DNA from: Diphasiastrum complanatum
Lineage: Eukaryota; Streptophyta; Lycopodiopsida; Lycopodiales; Lycopodiaceae
DNA length: 64,000 nt
Direction: 5' to 3'
Assembly: GCA_029204225.1 (NCBI GenBank)
Contig: CM055101.1
Location: 7,092,373-7,156,372 of the forward strand
Shown piece by piece: positions 11,231 to 21,120 of the stretch; the first letter of the stretch is position 1, and the number at the start of each line of letters is the position of its first letter. The position numbers and the translations under genes were made by a program. The notes under the pieces were generated by a model. The model did no database searches, was not told where the DNA came from, and saw only the letters and a program-made list of their open reading frames with translations.

Positions 11231-12920
11231 ATGCCAAAAGATATCAAAATTGCACCGGTACTGTCAGAGTTAACCCCTTTAGTTGATGCTGATTCCCAAA
11301 TGCAAGCATCAAAGGCAACCACCATAGAGAAGGCATCATCATCATCAAGCTAGCACCAAGGGAGCTCGATGAGGATGTCCTCTCTGTGATCGCAATATAA
11401 GCTATCGTCCAGTGTAGAAAATAGCAGAGAAGTAGAAGAAGAAATAGAGGATGTTGCTGAGCAGGAGCAAATCCAAGAAGATATTCTATAGGAGCCAGCA
11501 CAACAAGAAGAAAAACAAATTTTTGATATTCAGCAGAAAAGCGAAAGTGTTGCCGAAGCACCAATTCTTGACGAAGAATTATATAAGAAGAATTTTGGTA
11601 CAATGCTGTCATAAACACATAAAACTATTCAACATTTCATCAACCTAGAGAAAGTCTCCAGGAAGCTTGGCTTGAAGTATGATTCCCTCTGAGTAGACTT
11701 AATTCAGAAAAATGTAGAGCTAGAGGAAATCAAGACTGAGCTGTCACATAAGAGTGAAGAGCTTGAAGCAGCCCAAGCAGAGCTGAGCAAAAAAGACATA
11801 GCCCTCGAAGAAGAAAAATGAAGACATGATGCTACGCTAGAAGTACTTGAAGTAATTCAAGAGCAGTCCAATGCTTTTGAAATAAAAATTTATTGCTCAA
11901 GTAGCAGATCGAGATCCTACAGGCTTCTTTGCAAGAGGAACAACATGTGCAAGCTATTTTGCAGAGTAGTAATGAGGAGTTGAGCGACAAACTCAGCAAT
12001 GCTATTATCGACAAGGAGAGTGCCGAAGTAGATCAAAGTTAGCTCTAGGACTCTGTTGCCCAACTGTAGCATTCTGCAGATATGCTGAGGAAAGACAACC
12101 AAATATATAAGAGTTAGGCCGAAGAGGCAATTTTATGACGGAGAAGTGCCAAAGTCACATTGAGAGCCTGAGTATCTCATGGGAGATACATGATTGACCC
12201 AACAACATGGAAAGGTATCCAAGAAAGAATGATCCAAACCTTACAACTGTAATATCTGCAACTCCAGATGGTTGCATATGAAAAATTAAAAGAAGAACTA
12301 GAAGAGGCTAAGTTCGAATCGAGCCAAATCTAGAATTTTGAAGAGGAAGAGCCATCCCAGTACCATGACCAGGCTACGCAGACGGATGAGCCAGCCAAAG
12401 CTATATCAGAGAAGGTCATCCAGACAGACATTATTTTCAAGCAAATCCAAAAAAATCAAGAGGTGCAGAGTAACCCAGAGGATGTGAGAAGTTGATAGCA
12501 ACCAGAGACACAGATGCTGCAGACAAACCAGTGTTGCTAGCAACCATTCCGTAGCAAGCTGTAGCGTCACATAGTGGAGCTGTCGAGAGGAAGAACAAGG
12601 TAGTGTATTTACTACTAAAGACAAAATTTCAGACATTCCAACAAGAACTAACATTTTTTCTTTCACTTTTTTGTAGTCCAGAACTCCAGTGGATAATGGA
12701 TTATCTTTTTTTACCTAAACTTTTTGGTTATACAAAAGAACAATGGGAAAGCCCTTGGACTTTTTCTAACCTAAACACTTTTTGGGCCAAACTAACAGTG
12801 CACCAAAAAGGTATCCTTGCTCTTGCCATTGTTCAGAATAAGTTCAATGCACAAACTAACTATATTCGTTGTTATAGGATCTTTGTATATATATATTTTA
12901 GAATACCTAAAAACATTTGA
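11231..12920 (+). pseudogene. B1 internal ORF: coiled-coil protein, broken
   Basis: An ATG at 11231 opens a Lys/Glu-rich frame (MPKDIKIAPVL) that continues, with several stops and frame changes, through strongly heptad-like sequence (ELEEIKTELSHKSEELEA, AQAELSKKDIALEEE), so the ancestral protein was a long coiled coil. A second open segment, 12603-12920, encodes an aromatic-rich domain (GYTKEQWESPW, TFWAKLTVHQKGILALAI). There is no gag zinc knuckle, protease, RT or integrase. The frame sits where gag-pol should be in an element whose LTRs match those of the gag-pol element B2. It probably continued across the A' insertion to the open segment 18506-18725. The function is unknown. Confidence 0.6.
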
Positions 12921-13079
12921 AAACAATATTTTTCCAGCTCTGGATGAGTATCGAAATAAGCTAGACTGAGTTGTTATTCCCTGATCTGTGGAAAATCTAC
13001 ACAGATTGGAAAGCTAATATTCTCATTATTTTGAGGAAGCTAAAGCAAATAATATACTTTGCCCCACTAATCCAATAAC

Positions 13080-13084
13080 TAGAC
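13080..13084. repeat. target-site duplication of A' (left)
   Basis: TAGAC at 13080-13084 is repeated exactly at 18495-18499, immediately outside the two A' LTRs. Confidence 0.9.
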
Positions 13085-13769
13085 TATGAAAAGTACAGTA
13101 CTAAGGACCATAAATGGATCTTTGAATGATCCACAAGTTGATTGTATGCTTGTTAAACAATCTATCAGAAACTAGTCATCAGAAAACAAGATCTAGTTTA
13201 GCAGCTTGATAGGAAACAAGTAGAGACAATCAAAGCATTGATCAATTAGTGTAATCCAACTCCACACGTGTGGAAATAAGGCTGTAGTACGGCCTATAGA
13301 CAGTGTTTACAAAGTGCCAAAGCTGGGTTTCATTGGAAATCAAGAGTAATTACCATACAATGAGAGGAAACTCGAGTTTCTCCTTGAGGCTCCAAAAAGT
13401 TTCTATCTTCTCACTATGGAGAATGGGAATACATAGTAAAACACACTTCCTTTGCTGAGTTAGGAGAAAATCCAGCATGCAATAAGGAAGTAGACTCCAC
13501 TTTCTTGCCCTAATGTGAAAACCCTAGCCTAGATCCAAGAGTCATGTTTGGTAGGTGCATGGTAGGTACAAATCTCATCATAAATCATGGTCTAGATCCT
13601 ACAAAGTAGGAATCACTACCAAATGGACACAACCACTCCTCTTGACTCGTGGTAACCTACTTTAGGTGTGTATGTACAAGTGGCACTTTGGCCATTCAAG
13701 TAACCAACAAACAATATTGACAAAATGTACAATATTCTACATGGCTAGAAATGTAGGGAATTTTTCATA
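13085..13769 (-). repeat. A' 3' LTR
   Basis: 685 bp, nearly identical to 17806-18494. The termini read TATG...CATA on the plus strand, each one transition away from the TGTG...CACA of the partner LTR, so this copy's ends have mutated. It contains the perfect palindrome CCACACGTGTGG at 13262-13273. The purine tract of the element (minus-strand gagaaggag) abuts it at 13770-13778. Confidence 0.95.
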
Positions 13770-13886
13770 CTCCTTCTCAAATCTAGCCTTGGAGATCACA
13801 ATGCTTTTATCAATAACTCCAATTGAAGATCTAAGCTTGACAAATGAATCTTTAGGTAAAGATTTAGTAAACAAATTAGCCAATTC
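13770..13886 (-). pseudogene. A' RNase H C-terminal end
   Basis: Minus-strand translation reads HELANLFTKSLPKDSFVKL, then RSSIGVIDKSIV, the normal end of a copia polyprotein. It runs to the purine tract and the 3' LTR. Its upstream partner (the rest of RNase H) is found on the opposite strand from 13887 on, which is the first breakpoint of the inverted block. Confidence 0.8.
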
Positions 13887-14050
13887 ATGCAAAGTCCTCT
13901 AGTTTCACATTGGAAGATGGCCAAAAGAGTTCTTAGATATATTTCAACCACTAAGAATTTTGGTATTTTGTATAGAGGAACTAATCTTGGCTTAAGAGCC
14001 TATAGTGACTCGGATTTTGCAAGTGACAAAGTGGATAGAAGATCAATAAG

Positions 14051-14751
14051 TGTGAAGAATTGCCAAAAATTGGCAAATCTAGCTTGATCAAAAACCATGT
14101 AGAATAGTGTAAATTGTGTACACAAGTGGGTCCCACACATGTGAGTTCATGATGCCACATGGGAAACCCATCCTAATGTAGGTTAGGTCAAGTCAAGAGA
14201 GTTGGTCATGTCTATTTGGTGGTCATCCCTACTTTATAGGACCTACACCTAAGTTTAAGGTGAAAATTTGACCAACTAGCTACCTACCAAGCATAACTCT
14301 AGGAAATAGACTAGGGTTTCATTTTAGGTCAAGGAGAGTGAGTTAACTTCCTTATTACATGCTGGAAATCCACCTAACTTCAAGAAGGAAGTCGAATTTG
14401 GTATGTATTCCCTCTCTCCATAGTGAGAAGAGAGAAAATTTTTGGAGCTCATTGGCAATCTCAAGCTAGTTCACTATGTACATTGAGTTTTTGTGATCCA
14501 AATGAGACCAAATCAACTTCTACTTGTTTCTCAGGTTGAAGGCCATACTACAGCCTGTAGTACACACGTGTGGGCTCGGATTTCAATGTTTATCAATGCT
14601 TTTGATTGTTAGTGCTTGTTGTTTGTCAAATTGCCAATCTAGATCAACTTTTTTGTGTCTAGTTTCTTGATAGATTGTTAAGCAAGCATCCAATCACTCT
14701 TGTGGATCTTTTGTAGATCCATTTATGGTCCTAAAGTACAGTACTTTCACA
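14051..14751 (+). repeat. solo LTR of family A with perfect target duplication
   Basis: 701 bp with termini TGTGAAGAATTGCC...GTACTTTCACA, matching the A LTRs at 21986-22685 and 38061-38762. The bases ATAAG at 14046-14050 are repeated at 14752-14756. No internal A sequence remains, so it arose by LTR-LTR recombination after a full insertion. It interrupts the RNase H frame of A'. It carries CACACGTGTG at 14563-14572 and a TTTATAGG promoter-like string near 14233. Confidence 0.95.
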
Positions 14752-14913
14752 ATAAGTGCCTTTTCCACCTTTCTATGTGATGGAGTAGTATCATGGCTTT
14801 CCAAAAAGCAAGATACCATCTCCCTATCTTCCACAGAATCTGAATACAAGGCCTTGACATCAACATGCAAGGAGGTCTTGTGGCTCAAAAGGCTATTGGT
14901 GGAGCTTCATGTC

Positions 14914-14945
14914 ATGGAGGAGGAGATCCCTATCTCCTCCTCCAT
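14914..14945. repeat. 14-bp perfect inverted repeat at inversion breakpoint
   Basis: Arms 14914-14927 (ATGGAGGAGGAGAT) and 14932-14945, loop CCCT. The same Met-Glu-Glu-Glu-Ile codons end the plus-strand RNase H fragment and the minus-strand integrase linker, so the two halves of the hairpin belong to oppositely oriented coding segments. Confidence 0.9.
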
Positions 14946-15329
14946 CCTAGCATGATCCTTGGCATCAAGATGATTAGTAGCATTATCATCCAAATCACAA
15001 GCATGTCCTTCATAAAAAATAACATCCCTACTCACTATCACCTTGCTAGTGATGGGATTGAAGACTCTATAACCTTTGCTATTCTCACCATATCCCACAA
15101 ATATGCTTTTGATGGATGTTGCATCATCCTTCCTTCTCTTATCCAAGGATTGGTGTACATAGCAAGTGGATCCAAAAACATCCTTGAGATTGGGCTTCTC
15201 TCCAAATAGAGCTTCAAATGGTGTGATTCCTCCAATGGCTTGGTTTGGCAATCTATTGCACAAATAGTTAGCACAAGTTATTGCTTCACCTTAAAATGGT
15301 TTGGATAGAGAAGCATCTAGCCTTAAGGC
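14946..15329 (-). pseudogene. A' integrase C-terminal part, frameshifted
   Basis: Frames 15038-15274 and 14907-15263 encode the integrase tail (GGITPFEALFGEKPNLKD, FGSTCYVHQSL, FVGYGENSKGYRVFNP, then VIVSRDVIFYE), the usual region after the catalytic core. It ends at the inversion breakpoint, and RT does not follow. Stops and a frameshift near 15270-15330 separate it from the upstream polyprotein. Confidence 0.8.
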
Positions 15330-16799
15330 CTAAGCACACTCACAAAGAGATCTATTTCTTCTCTCACTCACTCCATTTTGTTGAGGGGTGTATGGACATG
15401 ACAACTCTCTCTTTATGCCATTAGAACTACAAAAGTCAGTCAACTTATTGGAGATATATTCACCTCCATTATCACTCCTTAATACCTTAATCTTGGTACT
15501 AAGCTGATTTTCTACCAAAGTCTTGAACTTTACAAACGAATCAAACACCATTGATTTGCTAGACAAGAGGTACATCCAACAAAATCTAGAATAGTCATCA
15601 ATGAAGATTACATAGTACTTGGCACCACCATTAGACTCATGTGAAAAACTATGAACATCCGAATGGATGAGTTCAAGAGGAGAGTTTGATCTTGATGTAG
15701 ATCTTGAGAAGGGTAGTTTGTGAGTCTTTGAGAGGCTGCATGCTTCACATCTCTTCCCACACTTTGACAAATGCTTGGGGAGTCCAACTGCAAGCTCCTT
15801 TGCAACCATAGATTCCGTGGCTTTGTAGTTGGGGTGGCCCAACCTTTTGTGCCACAGTTCCACCTTTGATAACTCCACCTTTGCCAAGTTAACACTCTCC
15901 ACTGCAACATTAGCATCAAGCTTAAACAATCTACCTTGCTTAAAGCCTTTGGCTATACATTCATCTTTTCTAAGGATGGAACAAACTCCATGCTTAAATT
16001 GTACATCTAGGCCATTATCCATTAACTGGCCAACACTAAGTAAATTCTTGGCTAACTTAGGAACATAAAGAACATTATCAAGATTCATCCTTTTGGATGA
16101 TCCCACATACACGAGAATTGTTCCTATTCCACTTATCTTACATTCTTGACTACTTGTAGTGTAGATTGATATATGTAAATCATTGTAAGAAAGTAAAGTG
16201 GAGAATATGTCCTTTTGATATGTCATGTGGGAACTAGCCCCACTATCAATCCACCAAGAATCATTGGTGTTGCTCTTGGATGATGGTGGTTTGCTGGAAA
16301 CCATCAAGGATGACTCTTCATCCTCCTCCTCCTCCTGATGTGCAATATTGCTTTGTTTGCTCTCTTGTGTCTTCTTCTTCTTGAGACATTCTGATGCAAA
16401 ATGTCCTTTCTTTTCACAGAAAAAACATTTGTACTTGGACTTGTCTTTGATCTTGCCCTTTGAGCTTGAAGCCTCATCCTCCTCCTTGGGCTCCTTGAAG
16501 TGCTTCTTCTTGCCATTGGTCTTCTTCTTGCCTTTGAATGAGAAATTAGCTTTCTCATCACCATCCTGCAGAGAAATAGCATTCATTGTTGCATGGGTAT
16601 GCATCATCCTACACTCTTCAGCCACTAATACACTATGTAGCTTTTCTATAGTAGGCAAAGTGTCTTGGATTGCAAAGCTTTGGACCAAATTTGTAAAGCC
16701 ACTCCCTAGACCATTGAGGACAATCTGAACAAGCTCATTATCTTGAATCTTCTCTCCAATGGAAGCTAACTCCCTATTGAGAGACTTGATTCTTAGCAC
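15330..16799 (-). CDS. A' polyprotein: gag C-part, protease, integrase core
   Basis: A 489-aa open frame. In order: gag C-terminal half; Lys-rich linker; CCHC zinc knuckle (CFFCEKKGHFASEC, about residues 129-142); protease with WWIDSGASSHM; GAG-pre-integrase with LWHKRLGHPN; integrase catalytic core with HSD, RSDNGGEY and the QQNGVSERRN glutamate motif all present. A single in-frame TAG at about 16804 separates it from gag 16806-17255. The equivalent codon in the A copies is CAG (SAQDYV), so one C-to-T change split the frame. This is the most complete coding sequence in the A/A' group. Confidence 0.85.
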   Translation of the reverse strand: MLRIKSLNRELASIGEKIQDNELVQIVLNGLGSGFTNLVQSFAIQDTLPTIEKLHSVLVAEECRMMHTHATMNAISLQDGDEKANFSFKGKKKTNGKKKHFKEPKEEDEASSSKGKIKDKSKYKCFFCEKKGHFASECLKKKKTQESKQSNIAHQEEEEDEESSLMVSSKPPSSKSNTNDSWWIDSGASSHMTYQKDIFSTLLSYNDLHISIYTTSSQECKISGIGTILVYVGSSKRMNLDNVLYVPKLAKNLLSVGQLMDNGLDVQFKHGVCSILRKDECIAKGFKQGRLFKLDANVAVESVNLAKVELSKVELWHKRLGHPNYKATESMVAKELAVGLPKHLSKCGKRCEACSLSKTHKLPFSRSTSRSNSPLELIHSDVHSFSHESNGGAKYYVIFIDDYSRFCWMYLLSSKSMVFDSFVKFKTLVENQLSTKIKVLRSDNGGEYISNKLTDFCSSNGIKRELSCPYTPQQNGVSERRNRSLCECA

Positions 16800-16805
16800 A
16801 TAATC

Positions 16806-17255
16806 CTATGCACTCTCATCACTCCTCTTCATGTTTTGTAGAACTTGATTCCTAAGCATGAGAACCCTCAAAGTGTTACTAGACTCATAGATAGATTTTA
16901 AAGATTCCCAAGCCTCTTTAGCACTCTTACACGATGATACTTCCCTTAAAAGATCATTGCTTACATTCATCTTAATATAGTGAAGTGCAAGCCTAGACCT
17001 CTTCTTGTATCTCACGAATTCCTGTGCACCTAGAGTTTCATCTTCATCATCTATTAGAAACTCATAAAGATCCTGGAGCACCATTAGTGACTCCATCCTC
17101 ACTTTCCAAATAGCATAATTGGTAGAATTTAACCTCTCACTAGCTTCTAGAAGGTAGGCTCCCACTGATCCCATCTTACTAGCAAGTTCTACACAAAAGA
17201 TATAGATTTGTTTGAACCTGAAACTCACAAAGGTTTCTAACTTGCAGTGTTTCAC
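16806..17255 (-). CDS. A' gag N-terminal half
   Basis: UBN2-type copia gag: the likely gag start is the internal methionine of MGSVGAYLLEASERLNSTNY; the frame is open 26 residues further upstream. It continues WKVRMESLMVLQDLYEFL and AKEAWESLKSIYESSN. It is very close to the family-A gag at 24400-25080, which ties A and A' into one lineage. It ends at the premature TAG described for 15330-16799. Confidence 0.85.
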   Translation of the reverse strand: MKHCKLETFVSFRFKQIYIFCVELASKMGSVGAYLLEASERLNSTNYAIWKVRMESLMVLQDLYEFLIDDEDETLGAQEFVRYKKRSRLALHYIKMNVSNDLLREVSSCKSAKEAWESLKSIYESSNTLRVLMLRNQVLQNMKRSDESA

Positions 17256-17805
17256 TCAAATGTTGACTTCTAATCCAACAAATGGATTTGTAATCACAGT
17301 TCTATCACTCCCTCACAAAGCTAGAATGAAGATAAGATGAGATGAAAACTACTCTCAAGCAAATCTTGCCAATCTTGGCTATTCTTGGACAAAAACTGAC
17401 TCTATCTCTCTCATTCACTTTGATGTACTTTCAAGTCCTGGTTTCCACTTTAAGAAGGTCTGAAATCAGCCTAGATTAAGTAGTTTTCATGAAACAAATT
17501 TAAAACTAATCAATGGCAAGTGATCTTGGTAGCTTATCCTAGGCTTTGCACCAAAAATTACATCAAATTGACACGAGACGAATTTTCTATGATCCAATGA
17601 ATATGGGTTATTAAATGCTGGTTCAGAGATGCCCACACGTGTGAACAATACGGATTTTGATCCTAAAAAATTTTGGGATCAAATTCCCTCACCAAAACCT
17701 GGATACCAGCTCGCCCTTCCAATACTAGCTTTTTGCACCAAAACTTGCTAAAACTGGATTAGATTCAAACACAGATCAATGGCCTTGTACTTGGCTCTGA
17801 TACCA
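17256..17805 (-). other. A' untranslated leader and primer-binding site
   Basis: Non-coding leader between the primer site (17793-17805, minus-strand TGGTATCAGAGCC, directly abutting the LTR) and gag. It includes a second CACACGTGTG palindrome at 17634-17643. The homologous leaders of A copies 2 and 3 both break off close to this palindrome. Confidence 0.85.
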
Positions 17806-18494
17806 TGTGAAAAGTACAGTACTAAAGACCATAAATGGATCTTTGAATGATCCACAAGGTGATTGTATGCTTGTTAAACAATCTATCAGAAACTAGTCAT
17901 CAGAAAACAAGATCTAGTTTAGCAGCTTGATAGGAAACAAGTAGAGACAATCAAAGCATTGATCAATTAGTGTAATCCAACTCCACACGTGTGGAAATAA
18001 GGCTGTAGTACGGCCTATAGACAGTGTTTACAAAGTGCCAAAGCTGGGTTTCATTGGAAATCAAGAGTAATCACCATACAATGAGGAAACTCGAGTTTCT
18101 CCTTGAGGCTCCAAAAAGTTTCTATCTTCTCACTATGGAGAATGGAAATACATAGTAAAACACACTTCCTTTGCTGAGTTAGGTGAAAATCCAGCATGTA
18201 ATAAGGAAGTAGACTCCACTTTCTTGCCCTAATGTGAAAACCCTAGCCTAGATCCAAGAGTCATGTTTGGTAGGTGCATGATAGGTACAAATCTCATCAT
18301 AAATCATGGTCTAGATCCTACAAAGTAGGAATCACTACCAAATGGACACAACCACTCCTCTTGACTCGTGGTAACCTACTTTAGGTGTGTCTGTACAAGT
18401 GGCACTTTGGCCATTCAAGTAACCAACAAACAATATTGACAAAATGTACAATATTCTACATGGCTAGATTCACCAATGTAGGCAATTTTTCACA
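17806..18494 (-). repeat. A' 5' LTR
   Basis: 689 bp, plus-strand termini TGTGAAAAGTAC...TTTTTCACA, followed by the target duplication TAGAC at 18495-18499. It differs from 13085-13769 by few substitutions and a 7-bp indel near the end. Confidence 0.95.
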
Positions 18495-18499
18495 TAGAC

Positions 18500-18942
18500 C
18501 ATACCATACTTACAATTATGTGAATATTGGTTCTCTTATTTCATATGACCTTTTGTCCATTCAACAACTGTACATTAATGAAAAATTCTTAGAATATACA
18601 TATGTAGCCCTCTCACTAACATTCCCTTCTACCGAGATGTCTGAAATCTTGTCCGAGGATAGTTGGTACACTCATCTTGAGAATAATGCATTGATCGACA
18701 ACCCCCTTGCACCATTGGAAAATTAAGGAATGGGAGGTTATTCAAGTCTATCATTCCAGGAAGATTATAACCAGAAGAATAATTATTACCTTGCTATAAA
18801 AGGGATGACCTTAGAGCAAGTCAATAAAGAAAATGAAACCCGAGCAAAGGCTATTTTCCATAAAAAGCCAGCCAGTAGGAAGCGACAGAGAAGAATGTAA
18901 GCAAATTGTTTGCGAGCCACTACACAACTGAGGAAGGGGATA
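18500..18942 (+). pseudogene. B1 internal sequence, 3' part
   Basis: Continuation of the B1 interior after the A' insertion. An open segment encodes YVNIGSLISYDLLSIQQLY, then MSEILSEDSWYTHLENN, and stops at about 18725. No known domain is recognised. A purine tract (gaggaaggggatatg) ends at 18942, right before the next LTR, as expected for the 3' end of a gypsy element. Confidence 0.5.
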
Positions 18943-19705
18943 TGTGGAGCCTCATGATCCCACATTATCCAAAATTATTGTTTATATTGTAAATGTTTTC
19001 AATTTTCATACATGTAAATGTGCTATAGTGCCTAAATTCATGTAAAGGCCTATTTGCACCTGGTAAATTCATATTTAGGCTAGAACTCGCGACGTTTTGT
19101 CCGACGTTCTATAGAGACGCAGTAGCGGATCCCAACCGACATCTTAACGGTTGGTAAACGACATTGAGGCCAGTGAGCAACAATTCTGACTAATGTGTGC
19201 AGGGAATTAGCCGAAGCTATTAAGCATAACCTTAAGCAGAAGTTCTTTAAATCTTGAATGGGCTATGTGTTCAAATAATGAACTTGTTTGATGCTCTATT
19301 ATGTTTGCTTCCTATGATAAGAACTAATTCACTGTATTCGATTAAGAGGGACCATTAGCCAATACGATTTTGTTTGATGAATCTATTTGCTAGTTGCTTT
19401 CTAATTTCATTGCTTACTGATATTTGAAGAGCCTAAAAGATAAAGTAATCTTTATAATCACAGACCTTGAACAAATTGTTTCACAATTGGTGTTCCTGAA
19501 TGTCAATTTATCCAAATATCTTTGGATAACTAGATATGTTGCTATAGTATTCACTGTGAATATTACACATCACAATTCATTTACCATCTTACATACACTT
19601 ATCATACAAAAGATGAGATTATTCTCTCTCTTGGGGAACGATCAAACCTTTTATACTACTTAATTCATTGATTTTGTGGAAATCTATAACGACTAGGCCA
19701 CCACA
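18943..19705 (+). repeat. family-B LTR with internal deletion
   Basis: TGTGGAGCCTCATG...CCACCACA, 763 bp. Compared with 10161-11184 it lacks about 262 bp (equivalent to about 10387-10648), joined at a short ccggtg/ccagcg similarity. It ends B1 but is followed by a primer site and a gag start, so it also acts as the 5' LTR of a second, truncated B element. Confidence 0.85.
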
Positions 19706-19708
19706 TAA

Positions 19709-20265
19709 TTTGGTGTCGTTGCCAGGGAGATGAATTTAATCTTTTGCAATATTGAATCTTTCTCATGTAACACATGCCAAGAACATACTCTCAAGCAACT
19801 ATTGAACAGAAACGTTTGGAGCATGCACAAAGATTAGAAGCATATAGGAAATCTAGAGATTTGTATTTGCAGAATTTGCGAAACTTGCCAGTTAGAAAAA
19901 GATTAACACCTGAAGCTTTTAACGATCTTCTAAACACTACTACAACATTTGTAGATTCATTTGAGAAAAGATTCATTAAAACACCAAGTTCTACAGATTC
20001 ATTAGATTCAAATTCGTCTAATTCCACTTCCAAACCAAGTTCAGAATCAAAATCTTTTTCATCAGAACTATCATCTGAAAGTAGTCTAGATCTTGATCCT
20101 CCAAGTCCACCTAGTTCACCACCACCTGATAATATGACTAACCCAACGCCACCCACATCTATAAAAATCAGATAGGATTTCTTTAAGGGATTATCATCTG
20201 AAGATGTGGACAATTATTTGTCACAGTTTGAATCTATTATCATAGCAAATAAAGAACAGAATGAC
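19709..20265 (+). pseudogene. family-B gypsy gag N-terminus, truncated
   Basis: After primer site TTTGGTGTCGTTGCCAGGGA the frame 19774-20175 begins MPRTYSQATIEQKRLEHAQR and ends in a Ser/Pro-rich tail; an in-frame TAG at 20173 is followed by further gag homology to about 20265. The same protein starts B2's gag at 47719 (MPRTYSQAIIEQKHLEA). Downstream the homology stops and unrelated sequence begins, so only the first 160 or so residues remain. Confidence 0.8.
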
Positions 20266-21120
20266 CAATTTGGTGTCATGTAGAGAAAGTTATGGCCGTC
20301 CGAAGTTTGGCAATTTTTGAACTAAAATCTGCAAAATTTCGGAATTGTTCTGATACATGCATGCTTGTAAATCAGTATAGTGCTTTCCTGATGACGAAAA
20401 TGTGGCATAAATGCATGTTGCATGCGTAACCAGTGACTTTGATCAGTAGAATTCTTGCATATACCTATTTTTAGCAATTCTAGATCAAAAGCAGATTTCC
20501 TAGCAACTAGGCCATTTACAAAAAAAATTTAATTTATTGAAAAAGTCTCAGCATGTCAAGTTAGTTCCATGCAGGATCTTTCGAAATGATATTGATTTGA
20601 GACAATATCTGTGTTTATGCAAAATCGATCTATTTAATCGATTTTCACAGTTAGTCCATTTCGAACGGACAAAAATTTTAATTTTTTGTAAAAGTTAGTG
20701 GTTGGTCATAAAAAGTTGTTGTTGCTTAATTTGTTCAAATATTGGTTTTGCGAAAGTTTGCACAAACAAGTGAAAGACCTTGCTGAATAATATCAGTCAG
20801 TTATAAAGGTTTTGAGCGTTTCACTTATTAGTTGATGATTGGATCTCGAATAATTTAAGCAAATTTTGCATGTTAGGAAATCAGTATGGCAGACGATAAT
20901 GAAAATGCAGCTCTCGATGGTCAGGTGCCAATGCCTTCCTATCTGCAAATTTGCCAGTCATTAAGCCAAGCGCTTAATGAGATAAACAACAGGAACACTT
21001 TACATGATCAACAAATGGAAGTACTGTTAAATCAAGTGATAGCTTTGTCTGTTTCGAATTTGGGCTTTCAGCCTGAACCTACAAGAATTTGATCATGAGA
21101 TCCGATATGTCGAGGGCAGC
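20266..21120 (+). other. unassigned region with small ORF
   Basis: About 600 bp of AT-rich DNA without recognisable coding, then a frame 20886-21092 (MADDNENAALDGQVPMPSYL) that resembles the acidic start of a retroelement gag but has no diagnostic motif. It ends 29 bp before a family-C LTR. Confidence 0.35.

Larger units (their letters stand above)
13887..14945 (+). pseudogene. inverted RNase H block inside A'
   Basis: On the plus strand, opposite to the rest of A', 13887-14050 encodes the RNase H start (MQSPLVSHWKMAKRVLRYI, then AYSDSDFASDKVDRRS). 14752-14945 encodes its continuation (GVVSWLSKKQDTISLSST, EVLWLKRLLVEL). The two parts are separated only by the solo LTR and its target duplication, and the frame resumes exactly. 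The right border of the block is a 14-bp perfect inverted repeat (14914-14927 and 14932-14945, 4-nt loop). Confidence 0.85.
13085..18494 (-). mobile_element. complete copia element A' (LTR to LTR, 5.4 kb)
   Basis: Two near-identical LTRs flank an internal region that begins with an abutting primer site TGGTATCAGAGCC (17793-17805, minus strand) and encodes gag, protease and integrase. The end of RNase H (minus strand, about 13885-13770, FTKSLPKDSF) is also present. RT is missing. Between integrase and the RNase H end lies a block in reversed orientation (about 13887-14945), itself split by a solo LTR. The 5-bp duplication TAGAC on both sides shows that the outer ends are the original insertion ends. 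High LTR similarity suggests a fairly recent insertion into B1. Confidence 0.9.

Noticed and set aside
16304-16582. Arg/Lys-rich 92-aa minus-strand frame
   Set aside because: It is an alternative frame of the Lys-rich linker and zinc knuckle of the A' polyprotein, not a separate basic protein.
19791-20213. 140-aa minus-strand frame opposite the B gag
   Set aside because: Antisense to the Ser/Pro-rich gag tail. Its acidic/Ser composition is a mirror of that repeat-like sequence.
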